A DNA stretch of 64,000 nt, from contig JAEUHK010000028.1 of assembly GCA_016795465.1 (NCBI GenBank), forward strand, positions 1 through 64,000, in the 5' to 3' direction. Positions 43,280 through 52,401 of this stretch are shown piece by piece. Origin of the DNA: Verrucomicrobiaceae bacterium. GTDB lineage: Bacteria; Verrucomicrobiota; Verrucomicrobiia; Verrucomicrobiales; Verrucomicrobiaceae. The translations under genes and the position numbers were made by a program. The notes beneath the pieces were generated by a model. That model was given only the letters and a program-made list of their open reading frames with translations, ran no database searches and was not told the origin of the DNA. The first letter of the stretch is position 1. Each line of letters begins with the position of its first letter.

Positions 43280-46268
43280 GTGCCGTGAAGCCGTTCGTGA
43301 TCGTGCGGGTCACGCCGCCGTTGTAAGTCACGATGACGTTTCGTGCTCCAGGGCTCGCTCCGGCGTTGATGACGAAATTCGCGGTGATCAGCGTCTGGCT
43401 ATAGCGCACGATGCTGTTGACGGTGATGCCGGTGCCGCTGCCAAAGGTGATGCTGGTCACACCGACATTCGCGGGCGGGAGCGGCAGCGGCAATTGAATG
43501 ACGACGGCCACCGTGGTGCCCATCGCGCCCGAACTGGGCGATACAGTGTTGTCTCCACCGCCAACGGGCGCGGTGCTGGTGAAGTAGGTGCCCGCGATGC
43601 CGTTGCGGTCGTAAGTGGCGAGTGAACTGCGGGCAGTGCGGTAAAACCGGCGCGAGTTGGCCGTCGCGGCACCGTTTTCGACGACTGTGACGGTGTCATC
43701 GCCGCTGGCGAGCACATCGGGCGGCAGCGTGGACCAGGTGGTGAGATCATTGCTGGCCTGCACTTGGTAGGTGCCGCCTTCCACGCCGCTCCAGGTGAGC
43801 GTGACGTTGCCGGAGTTGATGCCGAGCGCGTGGTCTTCATCGGCTTTCAGCGGTCCGGCGATGACGGCGGTGGTGACCGGTTCGCTGATGGTCGTGACCG
43901 CGCCGCCGGTGGGATTGCCAAAGAACTGACGCCCGGTCGTGTAGGGGAACACCGGCGTTCCATCGGCCAAAATGGGCGTGAAGTAGGCCCAGGTGCCGCT
44001 GGGAAACTCCGGCGTGACGCAGAAGCGGGCGTTTTGCTCGTTCAGATCAAAGTGCGTGCCCTGCACCTGGCCGAGATCGCCGAGGTAGTCGTAGTCCTCG
44101 ATGTAATGACCGAGCAGGAAGCCCGCGCCGACATTTGGACCGCATTGATTCGCGGCGAGCGTGGCGCTGCGATTCTGCACTCGAGCGGCCCAGGCTGGGA
44201 GTGTCGTGCGTGTGGTCATGCTGCTGCGCAGTGCGAAGCCGCTGATCATGCGCCGCACGCCGCTACCTGCATCCATCGGCGATGAGTAGCCGTAGGGCCC
44301 ATAAACTGGCAGTCCGTCCTGCGCCCAGGCGACGATGGGCGAGTGCTTGGTCACGGGCGTGGTGCTTTCGGTGTAGAGATTTGTCGTCGCATTGTAGTCC
44401 ACATGATCGCCGAGTTGATAACGCAGTGCGATGGGTTGCGCGTGGTAGTGATAATTGCTGCCGGCTTGATGCGCGAAGGCGGGATCAAAGGTCACGCTTT
44501 CATTGTGATACGCGTCGCGGTTCCAAATACCGTCGCCGGTGAAAGCGCCGCCCGGTGTGGCATCGGCGGCGTTCGCAGTGGAGTAGGAAAAGGCATCGCG
44601 GCAGTCAAAGAGGCTCACGCCATTCACCATGCGGCCCGTGGCGCCGAGTCCGGTGCTCACCTTCGTCGCGGGAATGCTCGGCGTGCGCGGGAAGCGCCAT
44701 TTCACGGCCTGATTCGCCGGATGATTCGGAAACAGGTTCGTCTTCGCCGCATTCAGATACCACGGCCCCATGATATGGCTGGCGAGACCGGTGCTGTGCA
44801 CATAAACCCAGCTCGCACTGTAATCGACCTGATGCACGTCGCTGTAGGCCGGCGTGCTTTGCGTGCCCTGACCGCGACTCCAGGTGGTGACGGAGGCCTG
44901 CGCGGCCTGATCGGCCAACGTGGGATAAATGCGCGCATACTCGCCACTGTTCGCCGTGTGCCAGGAGGTGATGATCGCCTCGTTTGGCACGCCGGAGGCG
45001 GTGTAGGACGCGGATTGACGTTTCAGCGCCGCGTAGGCCGTCTGTGCGGCGCTGGTGATGCTGGTGCCGAGCAGGTTGGTGGTTTGATTAGCGTCCGTGG
45101 TGACATTGCAAAGCTCCTCATGGCCATCATCGAACTGCAGCAGCGTGTAGCCCGCCGCATCCGTGATCACTTTGCCGCTCACGCTGGTGGCCAGATCGGT
45201 GCTGAACATCTGGCTCATCACCATCCGGCTGCTTTCGCTGCTGTTTTGCAAAATGGGCGTCAGGCTGCGCGAATCGATCGTGTTTGGTCCCGTGGAGCTG
45301 ATGCCCGCGAGGTCGAGGATCGTGCTGTAAAGGTCCACGGCATGCACCGGCACGCTGCTGTTGCGATTTGGACTCACTACGCTCGGCCCGGCGATGATCA
45401 GCGGCACCCGCGTGCCGCCCTGGTAGATCGTTTCCTTCGAGTGCGCGGCGTTGTAAGGCGTCTGGATGACATTCGCGGGCGTGCCGTTGTCGCCGATGAA
45501 GATCACATGCGTCGTGGCGAGGTTCACCGTGGCCAAAACGCGCCCCACCTCGGTGTCGAGCGCCTCGCACATGGCTTCATACATGCCGCGATTTGTCGTC
45601 GGCGTGCCGTAGCTGTGCAAACCAGCCGGCGGCACATGCAGCGGCGCATGCGGCGCGTTGAAGGCCGCCCATGCGAACCATGGCGTCGTGCCCGGTTGCG
45701 CTTGGATGAAGGTAATTACATCATTGGCCGTGTCGGTCGTCGCATACGTCGTGGTGGCCGTGCTGACGTTGTTGGTGATTTTTGTCCACGATGAGTAATC
45801 CGGCAACGCCCCGATGATGGTGCCCGCAAAGCTCGGCCAGCCGCCGACGGAGCGCGGCGTGTCATTCGTGCCTGCGCCGGAATTGAGATGCCATTTGCCA
45901 AACATCGCCAGCGAGTAGCCGAGGCCCGGATTCGCCGCGAAAGCCTCCGGCAGCGTGAATTCCGTCGTCGAGAGCTGCGGACTCGTCGCGCCCGTGAGCT
46001 GCGCCCCAATGCCCGTGCGAAACGGATGCCTGCCCGTGAGCATCGAGGCGCGAGTCGGCGAGCAGGTGGGCTGCGCGTGCGCGTTCGTGAAGAGCACGCC
46101 GCTGTTTTTCAGCGCGGAGATGTTTGGCATCGGCGGCTTCGAGGCCGCAGCGGCCGCCGTCAGCGGAAAACTGTCCGCGCCGAGATCATCCGCGATGATG
46201 ACGAGGATGTTCGAAGGCTGCGCCAGCACAGCGCAGGTGGTCAGGAGAAGGAAAAACAGCGTTTTCAT
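43275..46268 (-). CDS. Secreted Cys-type sulfatase fused to a YHYH domain and a C-terminal TIG-like domain
   Basis: A 997-residue protein. A signal peptide leads into a sulfatase domain (NILVIIADDLGAD; Asp27-Asp28 bind calcium) with the formylglycine motif CSPTRASMLTG (Cys69). Near residues 520-830 is a YHYH domain (SNYHYHAQPIALRYQLGDH, AQDGLPVYGPYGYSSPMDA). The C-terminal 180 residues contain an Ig-like segment (VTLTWSGVEGGTYQVQAS) and an IPT/TIG-like strand run. A maturing enzyme (FGE) is needed for Cys-type sulfatases; none is in the window. It probably releases sulfate from a polysaccharide. ATG 46268 is used because it starts the signal peptide. Confidence 0.85.
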   Translation of the reverse strand: MKTLFFLLLTTCAVLAQPSNILVIIADDLGADSFPLTAAAAASKPPMPNISALKNSGVLFTNAHAQPTCSPTRASMLTGRHPFRTGIGAQLTGATSPQLSTTEFTLPEAFAANPGLGYSLAMFGKWHLNSGAGTNDTPRSVGGWPSFAGTIIGALPDYSSWTKITNNVSTATTTYATTDTANDVITFIQAQPGTTPWFAWAAFNAPHAPLHVPPAGLHSYGTPTTNRGMYEAMCEALDTEVGRVLATVNLATTHVIFIGDNGTPANVIQTPYNAAHSKETIYQGGTRVPLIIAGPSVVSPNRNSSVPVHAVDLYSTILDLAGISSTGPNTIDSRSLTPILQNSSESSRMVMSQMFSTDLATSVSGKVITDAAGYTLLQFDDGHEELCNVTTDANQTTNLLGTSITSAAQTAYAALKRQSASYTASGVPNEAIITSWHTANSGEYARIYPTLADQAAQASVTTWSRGQGTQSTPAYSDVHQVDYSASWVYVHSTGLASHIMGPWYLNAAKTNLFPNHPANQAVKWRFPRTPSIPATKVSTGLGATGRMVNGVSLFDCRDAFSYSTANAADATPGGAFTGDGIWNRDAYHNESVTFDPAFAHQAGSNYHYHAQPIALRYQLGDHVDYNATTNLYTESTTPVTKHSPIVAWAQDGLPVYGPYGYSSPMDAGSGVRRMISGFALRSSMTTRTTLPAWAARVQNRSATLAANQCGPNVGAGFLLGHYIEDYDYLGDLGQVQGTHFDLNEQNARFCVTPEFPSGTWAYFTPILADGTPVFPYTTGRQFFGNPTGGAVTTISEPVTTAVIAGPLKADEDHALGINSGNVTLTWSGVEGGTYQVQASNDLTTWSTLPPDVLASGDDTVTVVENGAATANSRRFYRTARSSLATYDRNGIAGTYFTSTAPVGGGDNTVSPSSGAMGTTVAVVIQLPLPLPPANVGVTSITFGSGTGITVNSIVRYSQTLITANFVINAGASPGARNVIVTYNGGVTRTITNGFTAL

Positions 46269-46424
46269 GGTCGGCAGACCCACCTTAACAGACCCGCCTC
46301 GCATCAGTCTCGAAGATAAACTTTTGTTCATGCGTGCGGTCATTGGCTGTTTATTTCAGAGGAATCCCGACCGGGCTGTTTTCCCCTCGAAAATCCACCC
46401 GCGTCCGGCGTTTCCCTCCTGCCA

Positions 46425-49400
46425 ATGAGACTCCTGCTCACCTTTTCCATCCTTTCGCTGACCTTGCTGCAAGCCCAGCCCTTCGAACTGCGCCCGAACG
46501 ACGTCATCGCGCTCACCGGCGGCTCAAACATGGAACGCACACGGTTCAACGGCTACCTGCAAACCAGCCTCATCGCGTCCAAACCGGAGCTCAAGATCAA
46601 AGTGCGCAATTTCGGCTGGGAAGGCGACACCGTCTTCGAGCAATGGCGCGATGGCGGGAGCTACCAGAACCTCGATGAGAAACGCGCCGCCGCTGAGCGC
46701 CGCATCAGCGCCGAAACCGGCACCGATAGCTGGCGTCAGCAGCGCGACTGGCGTCAGCAGCTCAAAGAAGCCGGCGGGACGGTGGTCATCGCGCAGTTTG
46801 GCCAGATGGAGTCGCTGAATGGCGTGGAGAAGCTGCCGCAGTTCATCGAGGCGTATGAGAAGCTCATCGCGGAGTTTGCGGATGAGGGGCGGCGGGTGGT
46901 GCTGGTGGCTCCGGTGCCGTTTGAAGGATCGCTGGAGGCACAAAACGCAGCGATCCTCCAGTATTCACAGGCCGTCAAAGCGCTCGCGGATCGTCTTGGA
47001 CATCCCTTCATCAATCTCTCGTCTTTGATGATGGCCACCACGCCTCGGCGAATGGACAACGGCTATCAGCTTAATGAGGCCGGGCACCACATGATTGCGA
47101 ACATGATCGCCGAAGGTCTCGGATTGAAGCCTGTGACGAACGAAGCCGTCCGCGCCCAAGTCCTCGAATTCGAGCGCCTGTGGTTCGACTACTGGCGCCC
47201 CATGAACTGGTCGTTCCTGATGGGGGATCGCACGAACGTGCCGTATTCGCGGGACTGGAAGGACTCGACGAAGCGGCTTTTCCCGCAGGAGATGCAGGAC
47301 TTCCTGCCGCTGTTGGATCAGGCCGAGAAAAACATCTGGGCGGCCATCGAGGGGAAGCCGGTGACGCCCATTGACGTGCGCTCGTCGATTCCCGTCGAGC
47401 CACCGACGGCGAAGCCGCAATCGCCGGAGGAGGAACTGGCGTCGTTTCAGATCATGGACGGCTTTGCGGTGAATCTTTTTGCCAGCGAGGCCGACGGCAT
47501 TGTGAAGCCGATCCAGATGCGCTGGGATGAACGCGGTCGTTTGTGGGTGGCCTGCGCGGTGAGTTATCCGCAGATCAAACCGGGCGAAAAAGCCAACGAC
47601 TACGTGCTCGTGTGCGAAGACACGGACGGCGACGGCAAGGCGGACAAGTTTCACAAGTTCGTCGAGGGCCTCTTCATGCCCGCAGGCCTCGAACTCGGCG
47701 ATGGCGGCCTCTATGTCGCTCAAGGCACCGAGTTGCTGCACTTCAAGGATACCGACGGCGACGACAAAGCGGACACGAAGCGCATCGTGCTCGGCGGCTT
47801 CGGCACCGCGGACTCGCATCAGATGATCAACTGCATCAACTGGGGCTTCGGCGGCGAGCTGTGGTTCACGCAGGGGCATCACATCTACTCGCGGGTCGAG
47901 ACGCCGTATGGCGTGGAGACGCTGAATCGCGCGGGCGTGTGGCGCTACCGGCCGCGCACCGGCCATCTCGATCCCTTTTTCCAATGGTCGAGCGCCGGAG
48001 CGAACTGCTGGGGCGTCACCACCACCGAATATGGCCAGGCCTTTCACAAGAGCGGCGCGAACATCGGCAGTTGGTTCACCACGCCGGGCATGGTGCGCTC
48101 CGATCTCGCCGTGAATGCACAGGCACTGAATCTTTGCCTCGCGCCGATCAAGCAGGTCGGTCAGGAGTTCCTGCACAGCAGCATGTTCCCGAAGGAAATG
48201 CAGGGCCGCATCGTCATCGGCGGCTACTACGCGAACCTCCTCGAATGGCACGAGTTGAAGTTCGAGAACGGGATGTTCAGCACCACGCGACTGCCCAACA
48301 TCATCGAGACCAAGAACAACGTCTTTCGCCCCGTCGAAGTGCGCATGGGTCCCGATGGCGGCATTTACGTCGCGGATTGGTATAACCCGATCATCGGTCA
48401 CTATCAGGCCAGCTACCGCCACCCCGACCGCGACAAAGAACACGGTCGCATCTGGCGCGTCACTTGGAAAACCGGCAGCAAGGTCAAGCCGGTCAATCTC
48501 GTCAAACAGAGCGCCGAGAAGCTTCTCGAACACCTCGACTCCAAAGAACGCTGGGCCTGGTATCAGGCCAAACGCCTGCTCATCGAGCACGACACCAAGG
48601 AAGTCATTGAAGCATTGGATCGCTGGGTTGGAGTGAAGGCTTTAGCCGATTCGGATTCGCCTAAAGGCTCGACTCCAACGTCTGAATATCGACGCCTTCA
48701 GGCGCTTTCGCTTTATGAGGCGCATGAAACGCCGAGACCGGAGCTGTTGAATGCCTTGCTAAGGTCGCAAGACGCACGGGTCAGAGCTTACGCCACCCGC
48801 ACTCTCTCCACTTGGGCACGCGATGGACGTCTGCCGGACGCTTTGACGCTGCTGGAGGCTCAAATCGCCGACGAGGATGCTTTGGTTCGCCTCGAAGCCA
48901 TCGTCGCGGCGAGTTATGTGAATGATGCGAAAGCCGCCGTCATCGCCGCGCGAGCGCTCGACAAAGAATTCAACGGTTACCACCTCCACGCCCTCACGAA
49001 GACGCTGCATGTGCTGAATCCACTGTGGTCGGCCAAACCGGCCTTCGAGAAGGACGAGCACCTCATCTTTGCGCTGCAAAACGGCTGGGTGGAGAACAAC
49101 CCGAATGATTTGAAGAACCTCAGCGGTGCCGCCATCGTCTACGCGCCGAATTCGAATGCCAAAGCCGCCGCCATCATGCGCGAACAGATCGCGAAGCATG
49201 AGGGCGATCCCGAACGCCAGACGAAGTGGCTCAAGGCACTCGCGGGCACCGCGAGCGGCGATGATGTGGCCTTCATCTTCGAGCGCGCCGGTCAAAACGC
49301 CGCCGTGCTGGCCGCGCTGAAGGCCGCAAAGCCGGAAAATGCGGGAAAATTGCTCACGCCGCTGTTTGAAGCCCAAAACCCCGCGTTGCGTGCGCAAGGC

Positions 49401-50195
49401 ATCCGACTCGCCGGAGCTTGGCAAGTCGGAGCCTTCACCGAAAGCATCCGAAAGCTCGCTTTGGAGCAAAAAATGCCGCAGGCGCTCGATGCGCTCATCA
49501 GCCTGGAACCCGATGAAGTGGCCGCTTTGGCCCTCCAAGACACCGCGATGCTCGCCGCGCTCGTTTCACGCACCGAAGGCCATGCGGCGCTGATGCGTGC
49601 CTTGCAGAAGAAAGATGCGCTGGATGCCGCACAGGCCAAAAAGGTGCTGCAAACGCTCAACAACCTCGGCAAGAACGACGCGAAGCTCTCGCCGCTGCTC
49701 ATGAAGCTCGCAGGCATCAATTCCGCGCTGCCGACTTACACGAAGGAATACATCGCCAACATCGTGAAAGGCGCGAACACCTTTGGAAACGCCGCCGAGG
49801 GCAAAAAGATCTACGAAGCCGCGGGCTGCATCGCCTGCCACACGCCCGGACCCGCGAACAGCAAGATCGGCCCCGATTTGAGCGCCATCGCTCGCGGCCT
49901 GCCCATCGACATGATCGTCACCGAGGTCGTGTGGCCCGCGCTGAACGTGAAGGAGAACTTCGAGGCCGCCACCGTCACGCTCAAGGACGGCAGCGTCATC
50001 ACCGGCTTCAAACAAACCGAAACCGCCGACGCCATCGGCATCCGCGACATGGCCGGCATCGTGAAATCCATCTCGAAAAGCGACACCGCCAAGATCCAGA
50101 CCGGCGGCACGCTCATGCCCGACGGCCTGACGGCGACGCTGAACGAGCAGCAGCTCGCGCATTTGATCAAGTATCTGAGCGAGCTAGGAAAGTAG
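46425..50195 (+). CDS. Very large secreted SGNH-like / PVC dehydrogenase / HEAT / cytochrome c protein
   Basis: A 1256-residue protein with a signal peptide. Residues 20-230 are SGNH-hydrolase-like but with altered catalytic blocks: TGGSN in place of GDSxT, and NGYQLNEAGH in place of DGxHLN. Residues 330-680 are a PVC-type membrane-bound dehydrogenase/NHL propeller (FQIMDGFAVNLFASEADGIV, DTDGDGKADKFHKFVEGL). Helical HEAT-like repeats follow (about 730-1080), then a C-terminal haem domain with CIACHTPGP near residue 1136 and IGPDLSAIARGLP. This order is typical of PVC-group proteins of unknown substrate. The linker near residues 735-760 is encoded by a palindromic repeat (48627-48704). Confidence 0.88.
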   Translation: MRLLLTFSILSLTLLQAQPFELRPNDVIALTGGSNMERTRFNGYLQTSLIASKPELKIKVRNFGWEGDTVFEQWRDGGSYQNLDEKRAAAERRISAETGTDSWRQQRDWRQQLKEAGGTVVIAQFGQMESLNGVEKLPQFIEAYEKLIAEFADEGRRVVLVAPVPFEGSLEAQNAAILQYSQAVKALADRLGHPFINLSSLMMATTPRRMDNGYQLNEAGHHMIANMIAEGLGLKPVTNEAVRAQVLEFERLWFDYWRPMNWSFLMGDRTNVPYSRDWKDSTKRLFPQEMQDFLPLLDQAEKNIWAAIEGKPVTPIDVRSSIPVEPPTAKPQSPEEELASFQIMDGFAVNLFASEADGIVKPIQMRWDERGRLWVACAVSYPQIKPGEKANDYVLVCEDTDGDGKADKFHKFVEGLFMPAGLELGDGGLYVAQGTELLHFKDTDGDDKADTKRIVLGGFGTADSHQMINCINWGFGGELWFTQGHHIYSRVETPYGVETLNRAGVWRYRPRTGHLDPFFQWSSAGANCWGVTTTEYGQAFHKSGANIGSWFTTPGMVRSDLAVNAQALNLCLAPIKQVGQEFLHSSMFPKEMQGRIVIGGYYANLLEWHELKFENGMFSTTRLPNIIETKNNVFRPVEVRMGPDGGIYVADWYNPIIGHYQASYRHPDRDKEHGRIWRVTWKTGSKVKPVNLVKQSAEKLLEHLDSKERWAWYQAKRLLIEHDTKEVIEALDRWVGVKALADSDSPKGSTPTSEYRRLQALSLYEAHETPRPELLNALLRSQDARVRAYATRTLSTWARDGRLPDALTLLEAQIADEDALVRLEAIVAASYVNDAKAAVIAARALDKEFNGYHLHALTKTLHVLNPLWSAKPAFEKDEHLIFALQNGWVENNPNDLKNLSGAAIVYAPNSNAKAAAIMREQIAKHEGDPERQTKWLKALAGTASGDDVAFIFERAGQNAAVLAALKAAKPENAGKLLTPLFEAQNPALRAQGIRLAGAWQVGAFTESIRKLALEQKMPQALDALISLEPDEVAALALQDTAMLAALVSRTEGHAALMRALQKKDALDAAQAKKVLQTLNNLGKNDAKLSPLLMKLAGINSALPTYTKEYIANIVKGANTFGNAAEGKKIYEAAGCIACHTPGPANSKIGPDLSAIARGLPIDMIVTEVVWPALNVKENFEAATVTLKDGSVITGFKQTETADAIGIRDMAGIVKSISKSDTAKIQTGGTLMPDGLTATLNEQQLAHLIKYLSELGK
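48627..48704. repeat. REP-like palindromes inside the 1256-aa gene
   Basis: GTTGGAGTGAAGGCTTTAG at 48627-48645 and onward pairs with 48658-48679 (ACTCCAAC end) at 18 of 22 positions. A second small hairpin, CGCCT/AGGCG with loop TC, is at 48693-48704. The reading frame passes through both without a stop and the segment codes for a small-residue linker (ADSDSPKGSTPT). Confidence 0.7.
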
Positions 50196-50198
50196 GGT

Positions 50199-50241
50199 TG
50201 TTGCTGTGCAACAGCGCCGCCTTGTTCCGCAGGAACAAGGC
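50199..50241. repeat. Two adjacent stem-loops after the 1256-aa gene (REP-like or terminator)
   Basis: TGTTGC/GCAACA with a TGT loop (50199-50213) and GCCTTGTTCC/GGAACAAGGC with a GCA loop (50219-50241), both perfect, start 4 bases after the stop. A paired-hairpin layout like the REP units suggests a REP of another family, though it can also terminate transcription. Confidence 0.6.
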
Positions 50242-50296
50242 AACTTTGAAATAGCTTTTGACGCGTCGGGCTTTTCCTTGTCATTGCCGTCGGCAC

Positions 50297-50542
50297 ATGA
50301 TCCCCATCCAGCTCGGCTCCTTGATCTTCCTTTTCGTGGCTTTTGGCATCACGGTGGTGTGCTTGCTGTGGTTCTGGACCTACATCCGGGAGCGGCGGCG
50401 GGAGACGCATCGCCGCCGGGTGGCGGTGCAGTGCCGGATGTGCTCGGCGGCCTATCAGCGGGACCCGAAGGACAAGCAATCGGTGACGATTTGCCCGGTC
50501 TGCCAGACGCCGAATGAGCGCCAGAGGCTGCGGCCGATTTGA
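50297..50542 (+). CDS. Small membrane protein with a C-terminal zinc-ribbon
   Basis: An 81-residue protein. ATG 50297 starts a hydrophobic segment (LIFLFVAFGITVVCLLWFW, residues 9-27), then basic residues RERRRETHRRR, then two CxxC knuckles (CRMC and CPVC, 18 residues apart) that probably bind one zinc ion. The positive stretch after the membrane segment puts the ribbon in the cytoplasm. No function is known. It is placed alone between the 1256-aa gene and the HNH gene on the same strand. Confidence 0.72.
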   Translation: MIPIQLGSLIFLFVAFGITVVCLLWFWTYIRERRRETHRRRVAVQCRMCSAAYQRDPKDKQSVTICPVCQTPNERQRLRPI

Positions 50543-50621
50543 GATGAGGCATCAGTGATCATTTTGCCACTTGGCAAATCGCAAAGACTCGCCAGCATGG
50601 CCGTCCAACGCTGAGAAACGC

Positions 50622-51275
50622 ATGCCGATGCCTGTGTTTCCCGCGCCGAAATTCCACCCTGGAGCAAAGCGCATGAACGAAGTGTTGACGAAAACCAACG
50701 TGTTGGTCCTGAACCGGCATTGGCAAGCCATCGACGTGAAGACCCCTCTGGAATCCTTTGGCATGATCGCCGCAGGAAATGCCACCGCCCTCGACATCCA
50801 GCCTGGAGGCGACATGCGGCCTGTGACGTGGGAGGAGTGGCTGAAGCTGCCCGTCAGGGAAGGGGACTCCGCCATCGGCACGGTGAGCGGACCGGTGCGC
50901 GTGCCCTCGGTGCTGGTGCTGGCTCGTTATGACAAGGTGCCGAAGCGTCGGCCGAAGTTCTGCGCGAAGGCCATCTGGGAGCGCGATGGCGGTGTGTGCC
51001 AGTACACCGGGCGGAAGCTGCGGCCGCACGAGGGGAACATCGACCATGTGGTGCCGCTTTCCCGCGGTGGCGGCACGAACTGGGAGAATTGCGTGCTGGC
51101 GGACCGGCGCGTGAACAGTCGGAAGGGCAACAAGCTGCCCGAGGAGGCCGGATTGAAGCTGCTGCGGCGTCCTTCGGTGCCGCCGGAGCTGCCGGTGACG
51201 CACCTGATCCGCAACACGCACAAGGTGCGTGATTGGGAGCCCTTCCTCTCGCATGTGAACGCGGCGGCGTCGTGA
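50622..51275 (+). CDS. HNH endonuclease
   Basis: A 217-residue protein from ATG 50622 (an ATG at 50673, with GGAG 10 bases upstream, is an alternative that keeps the conserved start VLVLNRHWQAID). The C-terminal HNH motif is IDHVVPLSRGGGTNWENCVL, then CxxxxN-type RRVNSRKGNKLPEEAGL. A preceding CQYTG begins the domain. HNH proteins of this type are common stand-alone nucleases in bacteria, of unknown target. There is no restriction methylase beside it. Length and motifs look intact. Confidence 0.9.
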   Translation: MPMPVFPAPKFHPGAKRMNEVLTKTNVLVLNRHWQAIDVKTPLESFGMIAAGNATALDIQPGGDMRPVTWEEWLKLPVREGDSAIGTVSGPVRVPSVLVLARYDKVPKRRPKFCAKAIWERDGGVCQYTGRKLRPHEGNIDHVVPLSRGGGTNWENCVLADRRVNSRKGNKLPEEAGLKLLRRPSVPPELPVTHLIRNTHKVRDWEPFLSHVNAAAS

Positions 51276-51375
51276 GGTCTGCGGCCTTCGTTCACGACTT
51301 TCAAAAGGTGTGAAAGAGCAAAAAGCTCGCCACGCTTGCGTCAGCGTCCCGTCTTGCCACGATGAGCGCAGACAC

Positions 51376-52401
51376 ATGACCGACTTTGCATTGATCCGGC
51401 TGCCAGATGGCCGCGCATGGCTCGGAGAGGGGCCCTTCACGCCTCTCTCCGCCGCTCCTGCCGCGGGCGGTGCCTTTTACATCAACGACTTTGACCTTGC
51501 CGACCCGCAGCCGTGGAAGCAGCCCGCCCGGCTGCATGCCCTCACGCTCGAAAATCATGCCGCGCTGCTGCATGTGAACGGGGCGCAGCCTCCGGTGATC
51601 AACTGGGCCAAACCGGCCACGGAGTGGTTCAAGATGGCCTTCCGCCGCATCCGCCGCGAGGTGCTCTCCCGCCGCATCGAGAAGATGGTGCCGGTGCTCA
51701 CTGAAGTGGGCTCGCTGGCCTCAGGCAGCCCGATGAAGCTCATCGAGCGCATCTTGGCCGCGCCTTCAAACACCTGGGCTTATGCGCATCTGCGTGACGG
51801 GGCCGGTTTCCTCGGCGCGACGCCCGAGCTGCTCTTCCGCGTGCGTGGCGATGAACTCGAAACGATGGCGCTGGCCGGCACGGCGAAGCCCGGCAGCAGC
51901 GTGGAGAGCTTTCAAAACGATGTGAAGGAGATCGACGAGCACGAGATCGTCGTGCGCTACCTCACGGAAAGGCTCTCGCAGCTCGGCGCGGTCACGCGTG
52001 AGGCTCGCGAGCTTTGCCAGACCTCCGGCCTCACGCATTTCCAGAGCCGCATCACCGTGAAGCTCGGCCAGAAGGCCGACGCGGCATCGCTCGTGCCGTT
52101 TTTGCATCCCACGCCCGCGGTGGGTTGCCTGCCGCGGGATGAATCGACGCTCGACCGGCTGCGTGATTACCGCCGTCAGTTGAAGGTGCCCTCTTTCTTC
52201 GGTGCGCCGTATGGCTTCATCGAGCCAGGCGGAGAAACGACGCATCTTGTGGTGGCCATTCGTGGCATGGCCTTCGATGGCAATCAGGTGCGGCTGCCCT
52301 CCGGCTGCGGCATCGTAGGCGGCAGCGCCTTTGATCATGAATGGCGTGAGCTCCGCCTGAAGCGCGAGTCGGTGCTGCGTCTCCTCGGATTGCAATCATG
52401 A
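51376..52401 (+). CDS. menF: Isochorismate synthase (MenF-like, chorismate-binding enzyme)
   Basis: A 341-residue protein with the chorismate-utilising enzyme motifs: GFLGATPELLFRVRG, MALAGTAKPG, DEHEIVVRYLTERL, HPTPAVGCLPRDE, APYGFIEPGGETTHLVVAIR and GCGIVGGSAFDHEW. MenF/EntC enzymes convert chorismate to isochorismate, the first step of menaquinone or siderophore synthesis. The next gene, overlapping by four bases (ATGA at 52398-52401), is MenD-like, which indicates menaquinone. Menaquinone would supply the NrfD-type quinol oxidase of the nap operon. ATG 51376 is chosen because it starts conserved MTDFALIRLPDG; the longer frame is not family-like. Confidence 0.85.
   Translation: MTDFALIRLPDGRAWLGEGPFTPLSAAPAAGGAFYINDFDLADPQPWKQPARLHALTLENHAALLHVNGAQPPVINWAKPATEWFKMAFRRIRREVLSRRIEKMVPVLTEVGSLASGSPMKLIERILAAPSNTWAYAHLRDGAGFLGATPELLFRVRGDELETMALAGTAKPGSSVESFQNDVKEIDEHEIVVRYLTERLSQLGAVTREARELCQTSGLTHFQSRITVKLGQKADAASLVPFLHPTPAVGCLPRDESTLDRLRDYRRQLKVPSFFGAPYGFIEPGGETTHLVVAIRGMAFDGNQVRLPSGCGIVGGSAFDHEWRELRLKRESVLRLLGLQS

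Noticed and set aside
44343..45794. 483-residue plus-strand frame opposite the sulfatase
   Set aside because: No domain, low-complexity Arg/Gly/Ala sequence, and fully antisense to the sulfatase with its intact motifs.
46965..48590. 541-residue minus-strand frame opposite the 1256-aa gene
   Set aside because: No motifs, and it lies antisense to the recognised propeller domain.
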